Part shown: piece after piece, positions 1 to 9,091 of the stretch
How the letters are laid out: each line of letters opens with the position of its first letter
How positions within the stretch are numbered: position 1 is the stretch's first letter
Origin: an uncultured Bacteroidota bacterium
Lineage (GTDB): Bacteria > Bacteroidota > Bacteroidia > Chitinophagales > Chitinophagaceae
Length of the DNA: 40,351 bases
Direction: 5' to 3'
Assembly: GCA_903871575.1 (NCBI GenBank)
Contig: CAIQHJ010000183.1
Coordinates: 1 to 40,351 of the forward strand
Made by a program: the position numbers and the translations under genes
The notes under the pieces: model-generated
Databases searched by the model: none
What the model was told of the DNA's origin: nothing
What the model saw: only the letters and a program-made list of their open reading frames with translations

Positions 1-2423
1 AATTAAAAAATACATCAGGTGGAAATGTTACAGATCTAAAAGTAAGCTACACTTTAGAACAGTGGAGAGCTGCAGCAACAACGGCAAATGCAATATTGTG
101 TTATTATAAAACAAGCGCTGTTAGAATCGATAGTTTAAATCCACCAAATTTTGCTGCCAACGTTAATACACCTAATGGATGGATTGCAATTACTGGTCTT
201 ACATTGTCTACACCTGTATTATCAACTGCAGGGACGCTGGATGGAAATGCAACAGGTAATAATGTATCCGTCGCCAATTTCTCTATACCTGGTTTAACGT
301 TAGCTAATAACGAATTTTTGATGTTGAAATGGGATGATTCCAACCACATTGGAAGTGACCACGGCATTGGTATTGATGATGTAAATCTTACATGGACTGT
401 GTCATCCGCAACAACACCTGTTTTAAATGCAACAACCATTACCAACTTTGCAAATACATGTGTTGGATCAGTGGCTGGTTCCAACAGCTTTACAGTGAGT
501 GGCACAGATTTAAATACAAATGCCATTACTGTTGGGCCATTAGCAGGCTATACTTTTTCTTTAACATCTGGAGGAACATATACAAATACAGTAAACATTC
601 CTCAATCGGGTGGCGTGTTAACAGCTACAACCATCTATGTAAAATTCTCACCAACAGCTGCACAGTCATACAATGGAAACATTCCTGTTACCGGCGGCGG
701 AGCAAGCACAATAAATGTAGCAGTAGTTGGTACAGGATTGGCACCAACAGTTCCTTCATTTACACAAATTTCTGCTATTTGCAGCGGCGGAACTTTTACA
801 TTGCCATCAACATCCAACAATGGCATCAACGGATCATGGACGCCTGCAATAAACAACACCGCAACTACCACCTATACTTTTACACCATCATCAGGAACCT
901 GCGTGACAACAGCCACTATGACGGTTACCGTGAATGCGCCAGGTGTTGTGCCAACGTTTACACAAGTAGCACCCATTTGCAATGGAGCATCATTCAGTTT
1001 GCCAACAACATCTAACAACAACATAACAGGCACCTGGTCTCCAGCAATCAACAATACGGCAACCACAACATATACATTTACACCGGCTATTGGACAATGT
1101 GCGGTGAATGCCACCATGACTGTAGTAGTAAATGCTACCACTACCACAACCTTCACTCAAGTGTCGCCGATCTGCAGCGGAGGAAGCTTCACTTTACCTA
1201 CAACATCCAACAATGCTGTTACAGGTATTTGGACACCAGCCATCAACAACACCAGCACAACAACATACACGTTCACACCATCGGCAGGCCAATGTGCAAC
1301 AACATATAACATGACGGTGACAGTGAACAACAATATTACCCCAGCATTTACACAAGTTGCTCCAATATTAACGGGTGGTTCTTTTACATTGCCAACAACA
1401 TCGAACAATGGTGTTACGGGAACTTGGACGCCAGCCATCAACAACACAACCACAACCACCTATACTTTTACGCCAACAGCTGGTCAATGTGCAACAACAG
1501 CAACCATGACGGTTGTAGTTAATATTCCGATTCCATCTTTGAGTTCAACAACCAATCTATTGGACTTCGATACCACCTGTGTAAATGTAACGGTAGGGCC
1601 ACTTTCGTTTGTTTTGAATGGCAACAATCTTTCTGCTCAAAACATCGTGATTGGGCCTTTTTCTGGGTACGCTTTTTCTACAAATAGTACAGCTGGATTT
1701 TCGAATACACTCACTTTAACTCAAGCTGGCGGAACATTTAGTCAAACCATTTATGTAAACTTTACGCCTACAGCAGCTATTCCTTACAATGGAAATATCA
1801 TGATTGTAGGAGGTGGTGCAACACAAATTCTGATGCCAGTTAATGGCGAAGGCGTAGTGGTTACCGCAAATGTAATCACCGGCGATAGCTCAGCTGTTAT
1901 GGCTAATGCTGCAACACTATCTGGGACAATTGCTTCAGAAGGATGTGCAATTTTGACACAATATGGTATCGAATATTCTGGTATAAATGGATTTACGCCA
2001 GGCTTTGGAATGAAAGTGCCTGCATCTAATTTGAGTGCTGGTTCATTCTCACAACAAATCAATGGATTGGTTCAAAACACCTTGTATTATTATAGAGCCT
2101 ATGCAACCGATGCAACAGGAACAGGATATGGAGAACAAAAATCATTCTTTACCAAAGCAATACCTGCAGGGTTGGTGATTTACAGTACACCAATAATTAG
2201 AGGAGGAAACGTACATTTTTCATTGAGTGGCATCAAGCCAGGTCATTATGCTGTTCGAATCTTTAACACAATAGGCCAATTGGTTTATCAAAAAGATTTG
2301 ATTTTGCAATTGGATTTTATAGATGATCAATTTATACTGCCAGCTCATATTCCAACTGGATTGTACACGTTCCAAATATTTAATCCAACATTTAAAATTC
2401 AAAAATCAATGATGGTTCAGTAA
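1..2423 (+). CDS. 5'-truncated secreted repeat protein with C-terminal type IX secretion (T9SS) sorting domain
   Basis: The frame is open from base 3 to the stop at 2423, so the ORF-track start at 96 (TTG) is artificial. Four tandem ~65-aa FTQ..I(C)..GG.FTLP.TSNN..TG.WTPAINNT.TTTYTFTP..GQC units. C-terminus 'GGNVHFSLSGIKPGHYAVRIFNTIGQLVYQKDL...IPTGLYTFQIFNPTFKIQKSMMVQ' resembles T9SS type A sorting domains. Confidence 0.85.
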   Translation, partial: LKNTSGGNVTDLKVSYTLEQWRAAATTANAILCYYKTSAVRIDSLNPPNFAANVNTPNGWIAITGLTLSTPVLSTAGTLDGNATGNNVSVANFSIPGLTLANNEFLMLKWDDSNHIGSDHGIGIDDVNLTWTVSSATTPVLNATTITNFANTCVGSVAGSNSFTVSGTDLNTNAITVGPLAGYTFSLTSGGTYTNTVNIPQSGGVLTATTIYVKFSPTAAQSYNGNIPVTGGGASTINVAVVGTGLAPTVPSFTQISAICSGGTFTLPSTSNNGINGSWTPAINNTATTTYTFTPSSGTCVTTATMTVTVNAPGVVPTFTQVAPICNGASFSLPTTSNNNITGTWSPAINNTATTTYTFTPAIGQCAVNATMTVVVNATTTTTFTQVSPICSGGSFTLPTTSNNAVTGIWTPAINNTSTTTYTFTPSAGQCATTYNMTVTVNNNITPAFTQVAPILTGGSFTLPTTSNNGVTGTWTPAINNTTTTTYTFTPTAGQCATTATMTVVVNIPIPSLSSTTNLLDFDTTCVNVTVGPLSFVLNGNNLSAQNIVIGPFSGYAFSTNSTAGFSNTLTLTQAGGTFSQTIYVNFTPTAAIPYNGNIMIVGGGATQILMPVNGEGVVVTANVITGDSSAVMANAATLSGTIASEGCAILTQYGIEYSGINGFTPGFGMKVPASNLSAGSFSQQINGLVQNTLYYYRAYATDATGTGYGEQKSFFTKAIPAGLVIYSTPIIRGGNVHFSLSGIKPGHYAVRIFNTIGQLVYQKDLILQLDFIDDQFILPAHIPTGLYTFQIFNPTFKIQKSMMVQ
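753..1530 (+). repeat. Four tandem ~192-198 bp in-frame repeats encoding Thr/Asn-rich Ig-like modules
   Basis: Units start near 753, 951, 1149 and 1341. Near-identical protein motifs 'TFTQVAPIC.GGSFTLPTTSNN.VTGTWTPAINNT.TTTYTFTP..GQCATTATMTV.VN'. Confidence 0.85.
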
Positions 2424-2443
2424 TTGATTTTTAAAGAAGATAG

Positions 2444-2476
2444 AAATGGGCTCTGATTCGGAGCCCATTTTTTTTA
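2444..2476 (+). terminator. Rho-independent terminator
   Basis: aaatgggctc-tgattcg-gagcccatttttttt, just after the stop at 2423. Confidence 0.85.
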
Positions 2477-2540
2477 GTGCCAAGCTGACATAAAAAAAGA
2501 GTTGGTATTGATTTTGATTTTAGGAAACAAAAATTATATT

Positions 2541-4361
2541 ATGCAAAAAGGAAGTATAAGAGTACAAACAGAAAACATTTTTCCCATTATTAAAAAGTTT
2601 TTGTACAGCGAACATGACATTTTTATCAGAGAGCTTGTCAGTAATGCAGTTGATGCGAGTCAAAAAATTAAAACCCTTGCATCAATTGGCGAAATAAAAG
2701 GCGATTTGGGCGAATTGAGAATTGATATCAGCATTGATAAAGACAAGAAAACATTGAGCATTGCCGACAAAGGCATTGGGATGACCGGCGAAGAAGTAGA
2801 TAAATATTTGAATCAGGTTGCGTTTAGTGGAGCAGAAGAGTTTTTACAAAAATATAAAGGACAGAACGAAGCCAACATCATTGGGCATTTTGGTTTGGGA
2901 TTTTATAGCTCATTTATGGTGAGTAGCAAAGTGGAAGTTATTACGAAGAGCCACAAAGAAAATGCTGTTCCAGTAAGATGGGAATGCGATGGAAGTCCGG
3001 AATTTACATTGGAAGATACCGAGAAATCAGATAGAGGAACAACGATTATCATGCATTTGAATGAAGAGAGCCTAGAGTTTTTAGAGGCAGAAAGAATTGA
3101 CACCGTATTGCAAAAATTCTGCAAGTTCTTACCTGTTCCAATCTTTTTTGAAGACAAGCAAATCAACAATCCTGTACCAGCATGGACAAAAAAACCATCA
3201 GAATTAACAGACGAAAATTACCAGTCATTTTATAAAGAAATGTATCCGTATGGTGAAACGCCATTGTTTTGGATTCACCTCAATGTAGATTATCCGTTTA
3301 ACCTTACAGGAATTTTGTATTTCCCTAAAATAAAACAGAGTTATGAAATTCAAAAAGACAAGATTCAACTATACAGCAATCAAGTATTTGTAACAGATGA
3401 AGTGAAAGACATTGTACCAGAATTTTTGATGTTGTTGCATGGGGTGATTGATAGTCCAGATATTCCTTTGAATGTAAGCAGAAGTTATTTGCAAGGCGAT
3501 CCGAATGTGAAAAAAATCAACGCGCACATCACCAAAAAAGTGGCAGACAAGTTAGACGAGATTTTCAAAAACGATAGAAAATCATTTGAAGAGAAATGGG
3601 AAAGTTTGGGCTTATTTGTGAAATACGGTATGATGACGGATGACAAGTTTTTGGATAAGGCGAATGCATTTTTTATTATGGAGGATACTGCCAATAATTT
3701 CTATACCATGGAAGCTTATAAAATGGCAACCGAAACTTTGCAAAAGAATAAGGAAGGAAAGCAAGTGGTATTATATACTACCAATCCAATTCAACAAGAT
3801 GTGTTTATTCAACAAGCCATTGCTAAAGGATTTATTGTAGTGAAGATGGAAACATTGGTTGATGCTGCATTTATCAACAATATGGAAATGAAATGGCCAG
3901 ACATTCAATTTACTAGAGTAGATGCAGACATCGCAGATAATTTGATAGATAAATCGGATGCTAAAGAAAGTGTGTTGAGTAAAGACGACGCAGAAAAATT
4001 AAAAGCATTATTTGACAAGCCATTGGATGGTTTGCAACTGCATGTTGAAGTAAAAGGATTGAGTGCAGAAATGGTTCCAGTAACCGCCACAAGACCAGAG
4101 TTGATGAGACGTATGAAAGACATGGCTTCAGCAGGCGGCGGAATGGGGGCTTGGTATGCAAACATGCCCGATGAAGTTAACCTGACGATTAATGGGAATC
4201 ATCCGATTTTTACAGATATATTAGCAGAAAAAGACGAAGCGAAACAAGAAAAATTAGTGAAGAATTTGGCAGATCTTGCGTTGTTGTCGCAGGGGTTGTT
4301 GACTGGGAACAATTTAACTTCTTTTATCAATAGAAGTGTTGAGTTGATGTCGGCATCTTAA
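2541..4361 (+). CDS. htpG: Molecular chaperone HtpG (Hsp90 family)
   Basis: ELVSNAVDASQKIK, DKGIGMTGEEVDKYLNQVAFSGAEEF and IGHFGLGFYSSFMVSSKVEV motifs. ATG at 2541 (MQKGSIRVQTE) preferred over the upstream TTG at 2502. Confidence 0.96.
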   Translation: MQKGSIRVQTENIFPIIKKFLYSEHDIFIRELVSNAVDASQKIKTLASIGEIKGDLGELRIDISIDKDKKTLSIADKGIGMTGEEVDKYLNQVAFSGAEEFLQKYKGQNEANIIGHFGLGFYSSFMVSSKVEVITKSHKENAVPVRWECDGSPEFTLEDTEKSDRGTTIIMHLNEESLEFLEAERIDTVLQKFCKFLPVPIFFEDKQINNPVPAWTKKPSELTDENYQSFYKEMYPYGETPLFWIHLNVDYPFNLTGILYFPKIKQSYEIQKDKIQLYSNQVFVTDEVKDIVPEFLMLLHGVIDSPDIPLNVSRSYLQGDPNVKKINAHITKKVADKLDEIFKNDRKSFEEKWESLGLFVKYGMMTDDKFLDKANAFFIMEDTANNFYTMEAYKMATETLQKNKEGKQVVLYTTNPIQQDVFIQQAIAKGFIVVKMETLVDAAFINNMEMKWPDIQFTRVDADIADNLIDKSDAKESVLSKDDAEKLKALFDKPLDGLQLHVEVKGLSAEMVPVTATRPELMRRMKDMASAGGGMGAWYANMPDEVNLTINGNHPIFTDILAEKDEAKQEKLVKNLADLALLSQGLLTGNNLTSFINRSVELMSAS

Positions 4362-4388
4362 TCAAACTGCATAGAAAAAAAATAAACT

Positions 4389-4423
4389 ATGGTCTTGACT
4401 TCAAAAAGTTAAGGCCATTTTTT
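4389..4423. terminator. Bidirectional terminator hairpin between convergent htpG and recJ
   Basis: atggtcttgac-ttcaaaaa-gttaaggccat with two G-U pairs, A-tract on the left and T-tract on the right. Confidence 0.65.
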
Positions 4424-6125
4424 ATTCACTCAAGCGGCAATCTATAACCATAAGCTGTATGGTTTTTTTTCCGTTCCATTCATTCTCATCAAGTGTAAAA
4501 ACAATGTCGATGGGTTTTTTGCTTTGAAGTAATTCCATTTTCTCTGGCATATTAAATCCGATGCCGGAGCCAATTGTTTTGCCTTGTTTTAAATCGAATT
4601 TGATGTGTTTGTCTTTCAATAATCTTGAATATCCGGTGTCTGTAACATTTCTTGCAATAAAGACTGGGCGCATGTTATCCGGTCCAAATGGTTCCAATTG
4701 ACTGATGATATTGAAAAAACCAGCATTGATTTCTTCGAAAAGTAAGGATGCATCAATTACAATTTCAGGAATAAGCATTTCGTCGGTTATGGTGCGAGAA
4801 ACTACTGCTTCAAATTTCTCCGAAAATTTCTCAACATTTTCTGGCAACATTGACAAACCGGCTGCAGCAAAGTGACCACCATATTGCATTAAATAATCCT
4901 TGCATTCATAAATCGCTTCATACAAATTGAATCCTTTGATGCTTCTCGCACTTCCGGTTACAACACCATCGCTAAGTGTGAGTACAATGGTAGGTCGGTA
5001 ATAATTTTCAATTATTCTAGAGGCAACAATCCCTACAACACCTTTATGCCAATGCGGTTTATACACCACACAAGATTTTTTATTTTGGTATTCCTCACTA
5101 TCACGAATAATCGCTAATGCTTCTTCTGTAATTTGAGAATCTGTTTCTTTTCTTTCTGTATTGTCTGATTGAAGTGCGTCACCTAAAACAAGTGCTGCAT
5201 TTTCATCTTTTTCAATAAAAAGTTGTACAGCTTTTCTAGCATCATCCATTCTACCTGCGGCATTTATTCTAGGTGCAATGATGAACACTACATTGGTGAT
5301 GGACAGTTGTTTTTCTATACCACCCAATGCGATGATTGTTTTGATGCCAACTGATGGATTTTCATTTATTTTTTTTAAACCATGGTAGGCTATAATCCTG
5401 TTTTCGCCGGTCATCGATACGATATCTGCTGCAATGGCAACTGCAACCAAATCGAGGTAACACAAGTACGTTTCTGCGGGTTTGTCATAAACTTCTGCAA
5501 GTGCCATCATCAATTTGAAGCCAATGCCACAGCCGCATAAATCTTTGTATGGGTATGGGCAATCCGATTGCTTAGGATTTAAAATGGCAACTGCATCTGG
5601 TAAAGTTGTGCCAGGTAAATGGTGGTCGCAAACAATAAAGTCGATGCCCAACGATTTGGCATAAGCAATGAGTTCAACAGATTTAATTCCACAGTCCAAA
5701 CAAATGATCAGTGAAAATTGATTCGCATGGGCAAAATCAATACCTGCCTTGCTAATACCATATCCTTCTTTATATCGATGAGGAATATAAAAATCTGTAA
5801 ACTGCTCGTTGTAAATGGAGTTGAGAAACTGATAGAAGGAGGCAACTGCGGTGGTTCCATCTACATCATAATCGCCAAAAATCAGCACCTTTTCTTGTGC
5901 TTGAATGGCTTTCTCAATACGGGCTGTTGCTTTTCGCATGTCCTTCATGAGCCAAGGACTATGTAAGTTTTGAAGATTGGGTCTAAAAAAATCTTTTGCA
6001 GCATCAAAGTCTAAAAATCCTCGTTGCGTTAAAATCGAACAAATGGTTTTGTTGATTTTTAATTGATTGCTGAGTTGTAGAACTGCAGTTTCATTTTGCG
6101 GTAAGATGGTCCACCTTTTTTTCAC
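4422..6125 (-). CDS. recJ: Single-stranded-DNA-specific exonuclease RecJ
   Basis: DHH-family motifs GDYDVDGTTA and VCDHHLPG; 567 aa. Confidence 0.95.
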   Translation of the reverse strand: MKKRWTILPQNETAVLQLSNQLKINKTICSILTQRGFLDFDAAKDFFRPNLQNLHSPWLMKDMRKATARIEKAIQAQEKVLIFGDYDVDGTTAVASFYQFLNSIYNEQFTDFYIPHRYKEGYGISKAGIDFAHANQFSLIICLDCGIKSVELIAYAKSLGIDFIVCDHHLPGTTLPDAVAILNPKQSDCPYPYKDLCGCGIGFKLMMALAEVYDKPAETYLCYLDLVAVAIAADIVSMTGENRIIAYHGLKKINENPSVGIKTIIALGGIEKQLSITNVVFIIAPRINAAGRMDDARKAVQLFIEKDENAALVLGDALQSDNTERKETDSQITEEALAIIRDSEEYQNKKSCVVYKPHWHKGVVGIVASRIIENYYRPTIVLTLSDGVVTGSARSIKGFNLYEAIYECKDYLMQYGGHFAAAGLSMLPENVEKFSEKFEAVVSRTITDEMLIPEIVIDASLLFEEINAGFFNIISQLEPFGPDNMRPVFIARNVTDTGYSRLLKDKHIKFDLKQGKTIGSGIGFNMPEKMELLQSKKPIDIVFTLDENEWNGKKTIQLMVIDCRLSE

Positions 6126-6133
6126 GGGTAAGC

Positions 6134-7096
6134 TTAATATTTTCTGTCAGTTGTGTATCGAACGAGTGATTCCAATTCATCTCGTACATCATTTTTTTCA
6201 AAACTGTAAAGGATGTCGAGTGCTTCATCGCGATACTGGTTCATTTTTTCTTCGGCATATTTAATTCCGCCAGTTTTAATCACCGTATCAATAACAAAAT
6301 TAATGCTGACAGGGTTGGTGTTCTCATTTTTGATGATGTATATTAACTTTCTGCGGATGCTTTTTTCCACTTTATTTAATGTATAAATCAACGGGAGTGT
6401 GAGTTTTTTCTCCTTGATGTCGTTGCCTGTTGGTTTGCCCACATCTTCTTTCCCATAATCGAATAGGTCATCTTTTATTTGGAAGGCGATGCCAACTTTT
6501 TCCCCAAAAGACTGCATTTTTTGTGTAGTCTCTTCGTTGTGGGTGGTGGTATAACATCCAACTGCACAAGCCGAAGCTAGCAAAGACGCTGTTTTATTGG
6601 TTACGATTTTAAAATAAATGCTTTCGCTCAGATTCAGCGTTCTAGATTTTTCTAATTGCAACAATTCACCCTCGCTCATTTTTCTAACTGCATCTGATAA
6701 TATTTGAAGATGTTGAAAATCCTTGTGTTCTGTTGACAATAGCAATCCTTTTGACAGTAAATAGTCGCCAACAAGCACAGCAATTTTATTTTTCCAAATG
6801 GCATTGATAGAAAAAAAACCTCTTCTTTCCATCGATTCATCAACCACGTCATCGTGCACCAAAGTTGCTGTATGCAGAAGCTCTACCAATGCTGCGGCTC
6901 TGTATGTACTTTCATTTACTGTTCCGCAGAGCTTGGCACTCAGAAACACAAACATCGGACGCAATTGCTTGCCTTTCCTTTTGATGATGTATTTCATAAT
7001 CCTGTCTAACAACGGCGTGTTGCTTTTTACAGCGATGGCAAATTTCTTCTCAAAAATGCTTAATTCTTCTTGTATGGTTTGGGCTGAAAATTTCAT
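6134..7096 (-). CDS. Polyprenyl diphosphate synthase (trans-isoprenyl diphosphate synthase family)
   Basis: First Asp-rich motif LVHDDVVDESMERRG and second FQIKDDLFDYGK..VGKPTGND. Start set at MKFSAQT (7096) rather than 7117. Confidence 0.92.
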   Translation of the reverse strand: MKFSAQTIQEELSIFEKKFAIAVKSNTPLLDRIMKYIIKRKGKQLRPMFVFLSAKLCGTVNESTYRAAALVELLHTATLVHDDVVDESMERRGFFSINAIWKNKIAVLVGDYLLSKGLLLSTEHKDFQHLQILSDAVRKMSEGELLQLEKSRTLNLSESIYFKIVTNKTASLLASACAVGCYTTTHNEETTQKMQSFGEKVGIAFQIKDDLFDYGKEDVGKPTGNDIKEKKLTLPLIYTLNKVEKSIRRKLIYIIKNENTNPVSINFVIDTVIKTGGIKYAEEKMNQYRDEALDILYSFEKNDVRDELESLVRYTTDRKY

Positions 7097-7265
7097 TTTG
7101 AAGTGGCAAGTTAACAAAGACTATATCCTAAAAAAACTTTTTGTTGTTTATATTCAAGAAACGGCTGCACATGAAAAAAAAGCAATTTGTTGTTTAATTA
7201 ATTGTCTCATAGAAGCATATAAATAAAATATAATAGTGAAATTCTCAAAATAACCAATAAAATAT

Positions 7266-7296
7266 TTTGTAATTGCAAAGTTCTTAGATAAATTTG
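7266..7296 (+). promoter_or_regulatory. Bacteroidetes-type sigma-A promoter
   Basis: TTTG (7266-7269), 19 nt spacer, TAAATTTG (7289-7296). Exact match to the TTTG-N19-TANNTTTG layout, 47 nt upstream of the ATG. Confidence 0.8.
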
Positions 7297-7343
7297 TCCG
7301 TCTATTAGTACTACATTAAGAAAAAATATCAACCAATTAAGTT

Positions 7344-8960
7344 ATGCAAAGTAAAAAGTACACACTATTATTGACAATGTTTATCCTTTTCATAGGAGGC
7401 GCATTTGCTCAAAAAACAACCACGGTTTATGATGTTTATGATACTGCGGTAATCACCAAAAAAGGGATGCCACAGCAAAATGAATTCTGGAACCACAACT
7501 ACAATTTCCCTTCTAAACCTCGCGATATGTGGGAAGTAGGTGTTTCTGGCGGTTTGTTTAACGTCTCTGGAGATGTTGCCAGTGTGTTGCCAACTTTTGG
7601 GTTTTCTGCACATGTAAGAAAATCATTGGGATATTTATTTTCACTTAGATTACAATATTTGTACGGAACTGCAAAAGGATTAAACTGGAAAGCTTCTGGT
7701 AACTATGCAAAAAATGAAGCATTCAGTCAATATTATAGCGCACCAAACATCAGCGGTTCAACTACCATTCCGGGTCAAGCTCCTGAAGTGGTGTATTACA
7801 ACTACAAAAACAAAACACAAGATTTATCTATTCAAGGTATTTTTTCTTTAAACAATATTAAATTCCACAAACAAACTTCTAAATGGAATTTGTATGGTGG
7901 TGCTGGTATAGGTTTCTCTGCTTATGAAACAAAAATCAATGCAAGAAACGAAGCTACAGGTTCAACTTATAGCGCTTTGTTTACTGACTTATATACCAAC
8001 GTTGCTTACAAATATTCAAACAGAAATGACATTCGTAAGAAATTAAGAGATGGTATGGATAACACTTACGAAGAAGCTGCAGAAACTTATGGCGAAAGAA
8101 AACCAAAAATGGGTTCACAAACTGTAAACTTCGCTACTACAGGTATCGTTGGAATTAGCTACAGATTGGCTAAAAGAATCAACATTTCTTTGGAAGACAG
8201 ACACACATTTGTTAAAGACGATTTGTTAGATGGTCAACAATGGCAAGAGCATCCATATGGCGATGCGGTATTAACGGCTAACTGGGATTCATATAACTAC
8301 CTTTCATTGGGTCTTAACTTCAACTTAGGTTCTAAATCAATTGAGCCATTGTGGTGGATCAATCCTTTGGATTATGTATACAGCGAATTAAACAAACCAA
8401 AACATCAGTTGATACCAAAACCAGTATTTGAAGATGCTGATGCAGATGGTGTTGTAGATCAATTGGATCGCGAACCAAACACACCTGCTGGCGTTTCTGT
8501 TGATACACATGGTGTAACCAGAGATACAGATGGTGATGGTGTACCTGATTCAAAAGACAAGCAATTGATTACTCCTTCTGAGTGTCAACCTGTTGATGCA
8601 GATGGTGTTGGTAAATGCCCAGAACCAGAATGCTGCAAAAACCCTCCAGCTCCACCAGCTCCAGAGTGTCCATCAAACTACCCAAGCCTAACTTTCAAAG
8701 GAAATGGTGCAGGTATTAGCGCAGACAATAAAGCTTTATTAACGGCAATCGCCAATATGTTGAAAGTAAATCCTAAGTGTAACATTACAATTAATGGATA
8801 TCCTGAAGCATCTAAAGCAGCTCAAGCTGTTTGTCAAAATAGAGTTGACGCAGTTAAATTATACCTTGTTCAAAAAGAAGGTATCAGCGCAGATAGAATT
8901 ACCACAAACTGTGAAGTTGGTGGCGGTGATAAAAACACTATTGATATTAAATCTAACTAA
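7344..8960 (+). CDS. OmpA-family outer-membrane protein with TSP type-3 (Ca-binding) linker
   Basis: Signal peptide MQSKKYTLLLTMFILFIGGAFAQ, beta-barrel-like region, DADADGVVDQLDREP / DTDGDGVPDSKDKQ repeats, divergent OmpA C-terminal domain. Confidence 0.88.
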   Translation: MQSKKYTLLLTMFILFIGGAFAQKTTTVYDVYDTAVITKKGMPQQNEFWNHNYNFPSKPRDMWEVGVSGGLFNVSGDVASVLPTFGFSAHVRKSLGYLFSLRLQYLYGTAKGLNWKASGNYAKNEAFSQYYSAPNISGSTTIPGQAPEVVYYNYKNKTQDLSIQGIFSLNNIKFHKQTSKWNLYGGAGIGFSAYETKINARNEATGSTYSALFTDLYTNVAYKYSNRNDIRKKLRDGMDNTYEEAAETYGERKPKMGSQTVNFATTGIVGISYRLAKRINISLEDRHTFVKDDLLDGQQWQEHPYGDAVLTANWDSYNYLSLGLNFNLGSKSIEPLWWINPLDYVYSELNKPKHQLIPKPVFEDADADGVVDQLDREPNTPAGVSVDTHGVTRDTDGDGVPDSKDKQLITPSECQPVDADGVGKCPEPECCKNPPAPPAPECPSNYPSLTFKGNGAGISADNKALLTAIANMLKVNPKCNITINGYPEASKAAQAVCQNRVDAVKLYLVQKEGISADRITTNCEVGGGDKNTIDIKSN

Positions 8961-8975
8961 TTGATGATATCTAAT

Positions 8976-9008
8976 AAAAAAAGCCTCCCAATTGGGAGGC
9001 TTTTTTTG
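8976..9008 (+). terminator. Rho-independent terminator
   Basis: agcctccc-aatt-gggaggct followed by a T-tract. Confidence 0.92.
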
Positions 9009-9057
9009 TATAATACTTAACAGCATAATTTTTGAGTTTTCGACAAATAAAGACAGT

Positions 9058-9083
9058 TTTGCCAAAAATTATTACTAAATTTG
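9058..9083 (+). promoter_or_regulatory. Candidate promoter for bamD
   Basis: TAAATTTG at 9076-9083 just before the ATG at 9092. The nearest upstream TTTG has a short spacer (14 nt), so only the -7 element is convincing. Confidence 0.45.
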
Positions 9084-9091
9084 CCCTCTTT

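Noticed and set aside
104-1459. Several antisense and +2-frame ORFs (104..526, 635..871, 872..1156, 1157..1459, 392..1015) over the repeat protein
   Set aside because: They arise from the repetitive, ACA/ACC-rich composition of the sense gene. They share its repeat period and have no independent start signals or recognisable domains.
6798-7226. 142-aa plus-strand ORF opposite the polyprenyl synthetase start
   Set aside because: Mostly antisense to a confident CDS and then runs into an AT-rich intergenic region; no domain.
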